This document shows, in pieces, positions 8,190-16,968 of a stretch of DNA of 64,000 bases. The position numbers were made by a program, and so were the translations under genes. The notes under the pieces were generated by a model that was given only the letters and a program-made list of their open reading frames with translations, searched no databases and was not told where the DNA came from. This DNA is from RGIG1995 sp045652425. GTDB lineage: Bacteria > Bacillota > Clostridia > Oscillospirales > CAG-272. The stretch lies in the NCBI GenBank assembly GCA_045652425.1, contig JAZRUG010000007.1:5902-69901 (forward strand), given 5' to 3'. Position 1 is the first letter of the stretch, and each line of letters starts with the position of its first letter.

Positions 8190-8572
8190 CCCCTTTTGCT
8201 AAAAAAATTGTTTTTTATTTTCTTCACTCTTCCCCCAAACAGTACAATTACCCCGGAAATCGTCATCAGCCACCCAAAAAGCCTTCTTAACACTATCGGC
8301 TCGAACGCCGCAGCCGTCTTCGCTCCAAAATACGCGCCAACAACTCCTACCCCTATAACCAGCCCAACAAGTTTCCACCTTATCTTCCTCTTCTTTATAT
8401 GATACAAAATTGACGAACCTGCCGCAAACACAAAAAACACCAAATTTATTCCTTGCGCCTCAAGCTGTCCCATATCCTTTATAAAAACAAGATATAAAAC
8501 CAATAGTCCGCCACCGCCGACTCCCATTCCCGCTAATGCCGCTATTAAAATGCCTATCACAAAATCAAACAT
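8186..8572 (-). CDS. TauE/SafE family permease, half-size (second of pair)
   Basis: This 128-residue membrane protein has four hydrophobic segments and the glycine-rich opening G-M-G-V-G-G-G-G, typical of one repeat of TauE/SafE anion exporters (sulfite or sulfonate transport). Full-length members have two such repeats in one chain of about 250 residues. Here the repeats are two genes 14 bases apart, so a heterodimer is likely. The substrate is not known. Confidence 0.8.
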   Translation of the reverse strand: MFDFVIGILIAALAGMGVGGGGLLVLYLVFIKDMGQLEAQGINLVFFVFAAGSSILYHIKKRKIRWKLVGLVIGVGVVGAYFGAKTAAAFEPIVLRRLFGWLMTISGVIVLFGGRVKKIKNNFFSKRG

Positions 8573-8586
8573 ATTCCACTTCTCCT

Positions 8587-8946
8587 CTAAAATAAACCTG
8601 CCATATTTGTCCCCGCCACTATAAGCAACACGGCAAATATCATTTTCACTATCTTCCCGTTAAGTCTGTCCAACATGTACGCACCAATTACGCCCCCCGG
8701 TATCGCCCCTATCCCATACCGCACACTTTCGCTGAAATCAACGGCGCCTTTCCCTACGTACACAAACAGAGACACCAGCGAAAGCGCCAGAGTTACGCAC
8801 AAAGTAAATGCATATATATCCTTATTCTTCTCGCCCTTCCTCATATAATTTAAAGCAAAAACAAGCACTATTCCGCCCCCGGTTCCCAGTAATCCGTTTA
8901 TAAACCCTGCTCCCATCCCCGCTATTATTATCGGTATAACACCCAT
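8587..8946 (-). CDS. TauE/SafE family permease, half-size (first of pair)
   Basis: The 119-residue protein starts with I-I-A-G-M-G-A-G-F-I-N-G-L-L-G-T-G-G-G, the classic first-repeat signature of TauE/SafE, and has about four membrane helices. It is co-transcribed with the other half just downstream. Both ends are clean, so the split is a gene arrangement and not a frameshift. It diverges from uppP. Confidence 0.8.
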   Translation of the reverse strand: MGVIPIIIAGMGAGFINGLLGTGGGIVLVFALNYMRKGEKNKDIYAFTLCVTLALSLVSLFVYVGKGAVDFSESVRYGIGAIPGGVIGAYMLDRLNGKIVKMIFAVLLIVAGTNMAGLF

Positions 8947-8981
8947 CGTTTCTTAATTCTCCTTTTTTATTGCGATTTCTA

Positions 8982-9010
8982 TTGTAATTTTCTCATATCT
9001 ATGATATTAT
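8982..9010 (+). promoter_or_regulatory. Extended -10 promoter of uppP and downstream genes
   Basis: TTGTAA (8982-8987) and TATTAT (9005-9010) are 17 bases apart, with TGA just before the -10. Confidence 0.5.
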
Positions 9011-9043
9011 ATATTATATATAATTTAATTTAGAGGTATTGGT

Positions 9044-9871
9044 ATGAATATATTTTTGGCAATTTTATACGGCATAATTCAAGGTATTGCAGAGTTTCTT
9101 CCTATATCCAGCTCGGCGCATTTGGCAATAGCGCAAAATATGTTTGGTATGGAAAACCTTGAAGCGTCTTATTTCACTTTTGATATACTCCTTCATTTTG
9201 GCACACTCGTCGCCGTTTTCATCGTATATTACAAAGATATATTCGCTCTCGTCCCCGCCGTTTTCACTATGCTCGGAAAGGTGTTTAAAGGCAAATTTAA
9301 ATTATCCGAATATACCGAAAATGAAAGATTCGTTATATTCGTTATAATAGCAACCCTTCCCCTCTTCGTCGGCGTATTGTTTAAGGACTATGTCGAAGCG
9401 CTTTCAAACTACACTAAAGTAATCGGAGGCATACTTCTTTTCAACGGTTTAGTCCTCTTTATCTCCGACAAACTCGAAAAGGGTACTATATCCCTCGACA
9501 ACACAAAGCCGCGCCACGCGCTTTTCATAGGCCTTTGCCAGATGTGCGCACTCGTCCCCGGTCTTTCCCGTTCAGGTTCTACCATAACGGGCGGTTTGTT
9601 TATGGGCTTCAAACGTGAGCTTGCCGTTAAGTTTTCGTTTATTATGTCTATCCCCGCTATTCTCGGCGCAAACGTTCTTTCTTTAGCGGATATTGCTGAA
9701 AACCCCATAGCTAAAACCGATATCGTTCCCTACATCGCAGGAACGATTGCGGCAGCCGTCGTCGGAATACTCGCAATGAAGCTTCTCATCTACATATCAA
9801 AAAAATCTAACTTCAGAATGTTCTCATATTACTGCTGGGTTGTAGGTCTCCTCGCAATAATATTCGGTTAA
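9044..9871 (+). CDS. uppP: Undecaprenyl-diphosphatase
   Basis: This 275-residue BacA-family membrane enzyme removes a phosphate from undecaprenyl diphosphate, recycling the lipid carrier for cell-wall synthesis and giving bacitracin tolerance. The (E/Q)-E-F-L-P-I-S-S-S-A-H-L motif near residue 17 and P-G-L-S-R-S-G-S-T near residue 172 form the active site. About eight membrane helices fit the family. The gene leads a co-directional cluster into ftsK, 33 bases on. Confidence 0.95.
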   Translation: MNIFLAILYGIIQGIAEFLPISSSAHLAIAQNMFGMENLEASYFTFDILLHFGTLVAVFIVYYKDIFALVPAVFTMLGKVFKGKFKLSEYTENERFVIFVIIATLPLFVGVLFKDYVEALSNYTKVIGGILLFNGLVLFISDKLEKGTISLDNTKPRHALFIGLCQMCALVPGLSRSGSTITGGLFMGFKRELAVKFSFIMSIPAILGANVLSLADIAENPIAKTDIVPYIAGTIAAAVVGILAMKLLIYISKKSNFRMFSYYCWVVGLLAIIFG

Positions 9872-9904
9872 AAAATACGGACTATCAAAACAAAAGAGGA
9901 AAAA

Positions 9905-12517
9905 ATGGCTACTTACAAGTATAAAAAAACCAACACCAAGGCACCTGCCTCACAACAAAAAAAGACTCCACCGAAAAATAACACAAAACGGCAGTCTGCA
10001 AATAACAACGCAAAAAGGCAAAGAAAAGAAAGTAATCCCAACAGCATAATCAACCAGATTCTTCCATACGTATGGGGCTTACTTGGCTTTGCAATTGCGT
10101 TTTGTCTTATATTCACCGCACATTCGGGCTTTATCGGTATGAAATTAGTAAAGCCTCTCCTTTGCGGTTTGTTCGGCGCGGGAGCCACATCCGTTCCCAT
10201 TCTTATAATAATTCAAGCGTTTCTTTGGAAAAAAGATGTTGAAACCGACACCGTATTCTTCAAAGTTCTTTCTTCTCTGTTCGTTTTGGTTTCATTCTCC
10301 GTTACGCTTCATACTATATTCACTGCAGCATCAACTTTACACCCGGCAACTCTTTGGACTGACGGCATTGCTTGGAAAGGTGGCGGCGTTATCGGCGGTT
10401 TTATTTCCTCGTTATTCGTAATGGGTATAGACAAGCCTTTGACTCTGTGCATATTCATTCCGCTTCTTCTTGTTTTTACAACGTTTATATTTGGTCTTAC
10501 CCCCGCATCTGCCTTCGTAACTATAAAAAATTTCCTTCGCGACGGCAAAGACAGATTTGAAGAAGATACCCAAAAGGTATGGCATTCCCCAAAGGATAAA
10601 AGAAAACTTACTATTGACGAATCGGCTCTTGAACCAGATAATTCTGCTACATCCGTCGATATGACGGCATACGACGACGCATTAAGAGAAAAAGAACGCA
10701 AAAAGAATACTGAAACTGACGAAAACGCAGATGAACCCTTTAATCCCGACGTTCCCCTCGACGAACTTGCCGAAGACGTTAATTCAACCAAAAAAGAATC
10801 CATCTTCCCCTTCAGAAAGCCCAAGAAAGCAACACTTGAAGATACAACCCATGACGGCGAGACGGAAGAAAAAATGAAAAAAATCGACCTCAACGATATT
10901 TTCCGCGAGGAAGATGAAACCGAAGTTGCACCGGATGCATCTGACGACGGAAGTGTCCCTGATGCAAAAGAACTTGAGCTTATGGTTGAGCGTAAACAGT
11001 TAAAAGAAGAGCCCGTAGAAGAACCCAAAGAGGTTCCGCCGGTAAAAGAATACGTCTTCCCACCCTACAATCTTCTCAATTTTGAAACTAACGTAAAGAA
11101 CGAAGACGTAAGCGAAGAAATGCGTTCAACAGCTATAAAACTCGTTGAAACGTTACGCAGTTTTAAAGTTAAAACAAGAATAATCGACGTATCCCGCGGT
11201 CCTTCAATTACCAGATATGAACTTGCTCCCGAAGAAGGCGTAAGAGTACGCGCTATTGAAAACCTCGTTGATGATATATCCCTCAGTCTTGCGACAACGG
11301 GTATAAGAATCGCGCCTGTTCCGGGTAAGTCTGCCATAGGTGTTGAAGTACCCAACAAAAACGTTTCTATAGTATATCTTAAAGAGCTTCTTGATAATCA
11401 GCTCTTCAGAAATGCAAAGAGCCGCGTTACAGTCGGTCTTGGCATGGACGTTGCCGGCGCACCAATTTATCTTGACATAGCCAAGATGCCCCACCTGCTT
11501 ATCGCGGGTGCTACCGGTATGGGTAAATCGGTATGTATCAACTCTATGATAGTCAGCCTTCTTTATAAAGCAACGCCCGACGAAGTAAAACTTATCCTCA
11601 TTGACCCGAAGAAAGTAGAATTAAGTATATATAACGGTCTTCCCCACTTGCTCGTTCCCGTTGTAACAGATCCAAAGAAAGCGGCAGGCTCACTTCACTG
11701 GGCAGTTACCGAAATGGACAGACGCTTTGAACTTATTGAAGAAGTTGGCGTAAGAGACGTCGCAAGTTACAACAGAGCAACTATGAACGACCCCGACAAA
11801 GAATTTTTGCCTCAAATAGTAATAGTTATAGACGAGTTGGCTGACCTTATGATGACCTCCCCAAAAGACGTTGAAGAATCAATCTGCCGTCTTGCCCAGA
11901 AAGCAAGAGCCGCAGGTATGCACCTCGTTATTGGTACTCAAAGACCGTCAGTTGACGTAGTTACCGGCCTTATCAAAGCAAACGTTCCCTCACGTATCGC
12001 GTTTACAATGGCTTCTCAAGTTGACTCGCGTACCATTATTGACGTTGCCGGTGCTGAAAAACTTATCGGCCGAGGCGATATGCTTTACGCTCCCGTAGGC
12101 TTCTCGAAACCTGCCCGTGTTCAAGGTGCTTTCGTAAGCGAATCTGAAATCGAAAAAATTATTGACTTTATAAAAACCAACAGCGGCGTAAGTTCCTATG
12201 ATGCAAACGTTATCGAAAGTATCGAAAAAGAAGCGGCAAGATGCGGCGACGGAAAGAACGGCGGAGTTGGTGATGAGGACGGCGGAGATGACGGTGATCC
12301 GTTGTTCAGAGCAGCAGTAGAACTTGCAATCGAATCAGGCAAGATATCCACTTCACTTCTCCAGAGAAGACTTTCCGTAGGTTACGGAAGAGCTGCTAAA
12401 CTTATTGACAAGATGGAGCAAAAAGGTATAGTCAGCGCTCCCGAAGGTCAGAAACCGCGTACGGTACTTATAAGCCGACAGGATTTTATGGAAATGGCAT
12501 TTAAGCAGGAAGAGTAA
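9905..12517 (+). CDS. ftsK: DNA translocase FtsK/SpoIIIE
   Basis: The 870-residue protein pumps chromosomal DNA through the division or sporulation septum. After a basic N-terminus come four membrane helices (about residues 47-200), an acidic low-complexity linker (about 220-390), the alpha/beta motor with Walker A G-A-T-G-M-G-K-S near residue 536 and Walker B I-V-I-D-E-L-A-D near 640, and a C-terminal winged-helix gamma domain (about 798-866) that reads polarity sequences. The linker uses negatively charged repeats of no fixed motif. AGAGGA precedes the start. Confidence 0.95.
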   Translation: MATYKYKKTNTKAPASQQKKTPPKNNTKRQSANNNAKRQRKESNPNSIINQILPYVWGLLGFAIAFCLIFTAHSGFIGMKLVKPLLCGLFGAGATSVPILIIIQAFLWKKDVETDTVFFKVLSSLFVLVSFSVTLHTIFTAASTLHPATLWTDGIAWKGGGVIGGFISSLFVMGIDKPLTLCIFIPLLLVFTTFIFGLTPASAFVTIKNFLRDGKDRFEEDTQKVWHSPKDKRKLTIDESALEPDNSATSVDMTAYDDALREKERKKNTETDENADEPFNPDVPLDELAEDVNSTKKESIFPFRKPKKATLEDTTHDGETEEKMKKIDLNDIFREEDETEVAPDASDDGSVPDAKELELMVERKQLKEEPVEEPKEVPPVKEYVFPPYNLLNFETNVKNEDVSEEMRSTAIKLVETLRSFKVKTRIIDVSRGPSITRYELAPEEGVRVRAIENLVDDISLSLATTGIRIAPVPGKSAIGVEVPNKNVSIVYLKELLDNQLFRNAKSRVTVGLGMDVAGAPIYLDIAKMPHLLIAGATGMGKSVCINSMIVSLLYKATPDEVKLILIDPKKVELSIYNGLPHLLVPVVTDPKKAAGSLHWAVTEMDRRFELIEEVGVRDVASYNRATMNDPDKEFLPQIVIVIDELADLMMTSPKDVEESICRLAQKARAAGMHLVIGTQRPSVDVVTGLIKANVPSRIAFTMASQVDSRTIIDVAGAEKLIGRGDMLYAPVGFSKPARVQGAFVSESEIEKIIDFIKTNSGVSSYDANVIESIEKEAARCGDGKNGGVGDEDGGDDGDPLFRAAVELAIESGKISTSLLQRRLSVGYGRAAKLIDKMEQKGIVSAPEGQKPRTVLISRQDFMEMAFKQEE

Positions 12518-12564
12518 CACTCCCTTAAAATATACTATTTTCAAGAATACAGAGGAGATTATTT

Positions 12565-13227
12565 ATGGCAATGCTTATAGCTATAGACGGGCTTGACGGC
12601 TCGGGTAAAGAAACTCAAAGCAAGCAACTTTTGAAATATCTTGAGTCCAAGGGCAAAAAGGTCAGAATGTTATCTTTCCCCACTTATGACGGAAAGGGCT
12701 CTGCCTTCGTCGACATGTATCTCAAAGGCGAACTCGGCAAAAATCCCGAGGATACCAACGCTTACGCGGCATCGGTATTTTTTACCATGGACAGATATTA
12801 CAGTTTCCGCACCGATTGGTCAAAGGATTACTATGACGAGGACACATATATAATTGCCAACAGATACACCTCGGCAAACGCCGTACATCAGCTTTCAAAA
12901 CTGCCTAAAGATAAATGGAGCGCTTTCCTCGAATGGCTCTGGGACTTCGAATTCAAAAAAATCGGACTTCCCGCCCCGGACAGAGTTATCTATCTTGAAA
13001 TGAAGCCCCAGATATCTATGGAGCTTATCAACAGCCGTTCAGAGCAGACGGGCAGAGTTAAAGATATCCACGAATCCGACAGCAACCACCTTATAAACAG
13101 TTATGAAGCGGCGCTTTATTCAAGTGAAAAATTAGGTTGGGATATGATACACTGTTGCGATGACAAAGGTAATTTAAGAACTATTCCCGAAATCTTTGCA
13201 GATATCGTAAAGACATTGAATTTATAA
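12565..13227 (+). CDS. tmk: Thymidylate kinase
   Basis: This 220-residue P-loop kinase phosphorylates dTMP to dTDP. The Walker A G-L-D-G-S-G-K-E-T is at residues 8-16, and D-R-Y-Y-S (near 77) and N-R-Y-T-S-A-N (near 100) form the substrate pocket. It is slightly longer than the E. coli enzyme but similar to clostridial forms. It lies 47 bases after ftsK behind AGAGGAG and is probably co-transcribed. Confidence 0.9.
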   Translation: MAMLIAIDGLDGSGKETQSKQLLKYLESKGKKVRMLSFPTYDGKGSAFVDMYLKGELGKNPEDTNAYAASVFFTMDRYYSFRTDWSKDYYDEDTYIIANRYTSANAVHQLSKLPKDKWSAFLEWLWDFEFKKIGLPAPDRVIYLEMKPQISMELINSRSEQTGRVKDIHESDSNHLINSYEAALYSSEKLGWDMIHCCDDKGNLRTIPEIFADIVKTLNL

Positions 13228-13244
13228 AACAAGAGGAAAAAATT

Positions 13245-13784
13245 ATGGTTTATTTATTTCTTGCAGACGGCTTTGAAGAAATCGAAGCGTTAACTCCTAT
13301 TGATATGCTTCGCCGCGCAAAAATCGACGTTACCTCCGTATCAATCAACAAAACCCGGTCGGTAACCGGCGCACACGGAATTGAAGTGTTTGCCGACAAG
13401 ACCATTGCCGAAGTAACTACGGAAAATATTGATGCGGTTATTCTCCCCGGCGGACTTCCGGGCGCTGATAACTTGAGATTGAACAGTACTGTACAAAGCT
13501 TTATAGATACAGCCGTTAAAGAATCAAAACTTGTATGCGCTATATGCGCAGCTCCCAGAATCCTCGGCGAAAAAGGTCTTCTCAACGGCAAAAAAGCTAT
13601 ATGCTATCCCGGTTTTGAACAGTATCTTACGGGTGCAGAAATAGTTGATACGGGTTGTGTCCGCGACGGAAATATAATAACCTCAAAGGGTATGGGAAAA
13701 GCTGTTGACTTTTCCTCTGCTATAATAGAAGCTTTACTCGATAAACAAACCGCCGACAAAGTAAAAGGCTCAATTTTTGCATAA
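13245..13784 (+). CDS. DJ-1/PfpI family protein
   Basis: The 179-residue protein has the DJ-1 fold signature: an N-terminal F-L-A-D-G-F-E-E-I-E with the conserved glutamate, V-I-L-P-G-G-L-P-G in the middle, and the nucleophile elbow A-I-C-A-A-P near residue 99 with the reactive cysteine. Members act as glyoxalase III or deglycase-like repair enzymes or chaperones. The precise activity here is unknown. It is 17 bases after tmk. Confidence 0.85.
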   Translation: MVYLFLADGFEEIEALTPIDMLRRAKIDVTSVSINKTRSVTGAHGIEVFADKTIAEVTTENIDAVILPGGLPGADNLRLNSTVQSFIDTAVKESKLVCAICAAPRILGEKGLLNGKKAICYPGFEQYLTGAEIVDTGCVRDGNIITSKGMGKAVDFSSAIIEALLDKQTADKVKGSIFA

Positions 13785-13799
13785 TTATTTTTTGAAAAA

Positions 13800-14390
13800 A
13801 TGAACAAAGTAAATATAAAAGAACTGAAAAACGAAATAAGAAATATATACAAAGAAAAAAGAAAAAGTATCTCTCTTGAGAAAAGAAATATTATGGATTC
13901 TGCTATCTGTAAAAAACTTCTTTCTTTGAGTTCATACAGATTTGCAGATACTATTCTGTTATACTCACCCTTGAAATACGAAATAGACACTTTTGAAATT
14001 GCAACTGATGCTCTTGCGAAGGGGAAAAAAGTTGCATACCCAAAATGCATTGAAGATAACAGAATGGTATATCACTATATAACTTCACTCGACGACCTTA
14101 CACCCGGAATGTACGGCATAAAAGAGCCTAAAGATAATTTGCCCTTGTTCTCCCCTTCAGATGCCGAACGCACTTTGTGTATTCTCCCCGCCATCGTATA
14201 CGATAAAGAGGGTTACAGACTTGGCTACGGAAAAGGTTATTACGACCGCTTCCTATCGGCTTTTAAAGGCACGAAAGCCGGTCTTATCTACAGCGAATAT
14301 ATTTTAGACAGTATTCCTCACGGGAAATTTGACCTTCAATCTGATTTTGTTATTACAGAAAAAGGAGTGATATCCTTTGCAAAAAATTAA
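13800..14390 (+). CDS. 5-formyltetrahydrofolate cyclo-ligase
   Basis: The 196-residue enzyme converts 5-formyl-THF to 5,10-methenyl-THF with ATP, returning folate to one-carbon metabolism. The basic N-terminal helix with R-K-S-I-S, the Y-S-P-L-K-Y-E-I-D-T segment and the C-terminal G-Y-G-K-G-Y-Y-D-R-F motif are diagnostic. The start has only a weak ribosome binding site, so translational coupling to the DJ-1 gene 15 bases upstream is likely. Its end overlaps the next gene by 14 bases. Confidence 0.92.
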   Translation: MNKVNIKELKNEIRNIYKEKRKSISLEKRNIMDSAICKKLLSLSSYRFADTILLYSPLKYEIDTFEIATDALAKGKKVAYPKCIEDNRMVYHYITSLDDLTPGMYGIKEPKDNLPLFSPSDAERTLCILPAIVYDKEGYRLGYGKGYYDRFLSAFKGTKAGLIYSEYILDSIPHGKFDLQSDFVITEKGVISFAKN

Positions 14391-15291
14391 AAACACTTTT
14401 ACAGCCCCGTTACTCGTACTGGTTGTATACGTGCTCCTGCTTTCATCGAGATACCTCGATTTGAATTCAGTGCGTTTTAAAGAGAACATATATCTCACCC
14501 TGATAATCATACAGCTTTTGATTTTCTTGCTTCCCGGTATTTTCTACTGCACTCTTAAAGGAAAAAAAGGAAAACATTTGAAGCTGAACCCTATGTCTCC
14601 GGGTAAAATATGGTTTGTATTTACCTGCTTTGGTGTTCTGATATTCGGAAGTACACTTATCAACACCGCAATGTTCCATATTTTCGGCGGAGATGCGCAG
14701 TACTCTTTGTATAATACGTTTACTCCCTCGGGCAATTCCCAACTCATAAACGTTATCTACACCGTAATCGCTTTCGCCATAGTTCCCGCAGTTACAGAAG
14801 AATTTATTTTCCGCGGCATTATGCTATCGGAATATTCAAGTTACGGTGTAACGACGGCAATTATTATGTCATCGGCTATGTTTTCTATGCTCCACTTTAA
14901 CTTAAATCAGTTTTTGGTGTATTTCTTCTGTGGAGTTGTAGCAGCATACGCAGTTTATATAACCCAGTCGCTCTGGGCAGCAATACTGCTCCACTTCGTA
15001 AATAATACCTACGCAATCTTTTTTGAATCAATCTTATGGGACGTTATTAAGTCGCCGAACAGTTTAATTTTCTTTTTGTTCGTTATTACGACACTTTTTA
15101 TAGTATTTCTTGTGTTATCATTTAACGGGGCGGAAACCATACTTTACTACGCAGGTATAAAGGGAGAAACCTCCCCCGATGAAGCAACTAAAAAAGAGGG
15201 CGGCTCAAAACTACTGTTCGAGGCGCTTATATCTCCAAGTTTCTTGGCGTGCGCAGTGCTCTTTCTTATAACAACGTTGTTTTTTAATTAA
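14377..15291 (+). CDS. CPBP family intramembrane metalloprotease
   Basis: This 304-residue polytopic protein has the ABI/CPBP (Rce1-like) motifs: E-E-F-I-F-R-G near residue 144, F-x-x-x-H-F-N-L-N near 170 and L-H-F-V-N-N near 205, whose glutamates and histidines form the metal-dependent active site within the membrane. Bacterial members process peptides or give bacteriocin self-immunity. The housekeeping neighbourhood does not reveal its substrate. AAAGGAGTGA precedes the start, which may be TTG rather than ATG. Confidence 0.85.
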   Translation: MQKIKNTFTAPLLVLVVYVLLLSSRYLDLNSVRFKENIYLTLIIIQLLIFLLPGIFYCTLKGKKGKHLKLNPMSPGKIWFVFTCFGVLIFGSTLINTAMFHIFGGDAQYSLYNTFTPSGNSQLINVIYTVIAFAIVPAVTEEFIFRGIMLSEYSSYGVTTAIIMSSAMFSMLHFNLNQFLVYFFCGVVAAYAVYITQSLWAAILLHFVNNTYAIFFESILWDVIKSPNSLIFFLFVITTLFIVFLVLSFNGAETILYYAGIKGETSPDEATKKEGGSKLLFEALISPSFLACAVLFLITTLFFN

Positions 15292-15332
15292 GCTATAAAT
15301 CCATAACAGATAAATCATAAAGGAATAAAAAT

Positions 15333-16904
15333 ATGAACGAAAACGATATCAAAAAACCAAACGAAAATCAAGTAAATAATTCGTTAGACAACACGAAGGT
15401 TTTTGACGATATGGAAATTTTTGATTTTGATGCTCACCGCAAAGCTAAAATTGATGCTGAAAAGCCGCAAAGAGCGCAAAATTCTTCCGTTTCGACCTCT
15501 TTGAACGGCGTTTCAAAAACTGCGCCAAGAAGTACCTCTCAAATGCCTCCTCGTCAGCCAAGAACCCCCAACACTCAAAGTGCTGTAAATAAGCAACCTG
15601 CTCCAACGGTTGTTCGTACACCGAGTACACCTAAAACTGCACCCAAACCTACTGTAAAACCTACTCAACAGTCGAAAAGCATTCCGCCTTCCGTTACCGA
15701 CATTAAACCGGACAAGGTTGTTTTTGACGCGTCAATAAGAAAACCGGGAGTCAGAAGAAACTCTTCAAAGAAAATAACCGTTCAAAAACCTATAAAACCC
15801 TACGAAGAAAAAACAAGGGGAGCTCATCCTCTTGCCGTTCTTTCGAAAGCTCTTATCTACGTGGCGGTCGTTTTGCTTATATCGGCTCTCGCATCTTACT
15901 TTATTATAACTGTTGCAAACGACGTGTTTGCATTTGTAAAAGCAGATGCGCAGGTTGAAGTTGTTATTCCCGAATACGCTACGCTCGACCAAATAGCAGA
16001 CGAGCTTCACGGAAAACAAATTATCAAATATCCAAAAATGTTCGTGTTATATACGATAATCAGAGGCAGAGACGATGCCAACTATAAAGCAGGGGTATAT
16101 ACCGTATCCCCCCAGCAGAACTTCGACCAGCTTTACTATACCTTCGTCGAGAGAAAAGTAACGACAATGACGGAAATATCGGTTACTATCCCCGAGGGAT
16201 ATACAATAGACGATATGATAAAATTGTTCGTTGAAGAAAAAGGTATGGGTACTCGAGAAGGATTTATCGACGCTATCCAGAACGGTGTGTATGACTATTG
16301 GTTCATTAAAGAGCTGAAAGTTATCAACCCTAACAGAAAATACAGACTTGAAGGTTATCTCTACCCCGACACCTATTACTTCTACAAAGAATGGCCCGAA
16401 GAAAAGATTATTGACAAGATGCTCGCAAACTTCTATTCCAAATTTGATATCAAATACAAACAAGAATGCGAAAAAGCAGGTATGAGTATCGACGACGTTG
16501 TAAATCTCGCCTCTATTATTCAAATGGAAGCCCGCGCAGCATCAGACTTTACTGCAGTTTCTTCTGTATTCCACAACCGTTTGAACAGCGGTTACTACAA
16601 CAAAAAACTTGAAAGCTGCGCTACCGTTCAGTATATCTTACCCGAACGTAAGGAAAGACTTTCAAACGCGGATACACAAATAGATAACCCCTACAACACC
16701 TATCAAAACGGAGGGCTCCCCCCCGGTCCTATAAGCAATCCTACTTTGAAGGCAATCAGAGCGGCGCTCTACCCCGATCAGACACAATATTACTATTTCC
16801 AGAACGATATTAACGGTGATTTGTTGTTCGCTAAAACTTTGGCAGAACATAACGCTAACAGAGCTATTGTTGATAAACAGTACGCAGATGCCGGAAGAAA
16901 CTAA
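15333..16904 (+). CDS. mltG: Endolytic murein transglycosylase MltG
   Basis: The 523-residue membrane-anchored enzyme cleaves nascent glycan strands and sets their length. A proline- and lysine-rich cytoplasmic region (residues 1-165) precedes one membrane helix (about 170-195), a LysM-like part and the YceG domain. The catalytic glutamate lies in I-I-Q-M-E-A near residue 395, and N-T-Y-Q-N-G-G-L-P-P-G-P-I near 455 is the family signature. The long disordered N-terminus is larger than in the E. coli protein. It precedes a U32 gene, as yrrL precedes yrrN-yrrO in Bacillus. Confidence 0.93.
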   Translation: MNENDIKKPNENQVNNSLDNTKVFDDMEIFDFDAHRKAKIDAEKPQRAQNSSVSTSLNGVSKTAPRSTSQMPPRQPRTPNTQSAVNKQPAPTVVRTPSTPKTAPKPTVKPTQQSKSIPPSVTDIKPDKVVFDASIRKPGVRRNSSKKITVQKPIKPYEEKTRGAHPLAVLSKALIYVAVVLLISALASYFIITVANDVFAFVKADAQVEVVIPEYATLDQIADELHGKQIIKYPKMFVLYTIIRGRDDANYKAGVYTVSPQQNFDQLYYTFVERKVTTMTEISVTIPEGYTIDDMIKLFVEEKGMGTREGFIDAIQNGVYDYWFIKELKVINPNRKYRLEGYLYPDTYYFYKEWPEEKIIDKMLANFYSKFDIKYKQECEKAGMSIDDVVNLASIIQMEARAASDFTAVSSVFHNRLNSGYYNKKLESCATVQYILPERKERLSNADTQIDNPYNTYQNGGLPPGPISNPTLKAIRAALYPDQTQYYYFQNDINGDLLFAKTLAEHNANRAIVDKQYADAGRN

Positions 16905-16919
16905 AATAAATTTGATTTG

Positions 16920-16944
16920 TCCCCGCGTATAGTCTTCGCGGGGA
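16920..16944 (+). other. Hairpin between mltG and the U32 gene
   Basis: An 8-base GC-rich perfect stem (16920-16927 with 16937-16944) has no following T run, so partial readthrough into the next gene is expected. Confidence 0.5.
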
Positions 16945-16968
16945 TAAAATTTAAGGTGAATTAATTAT

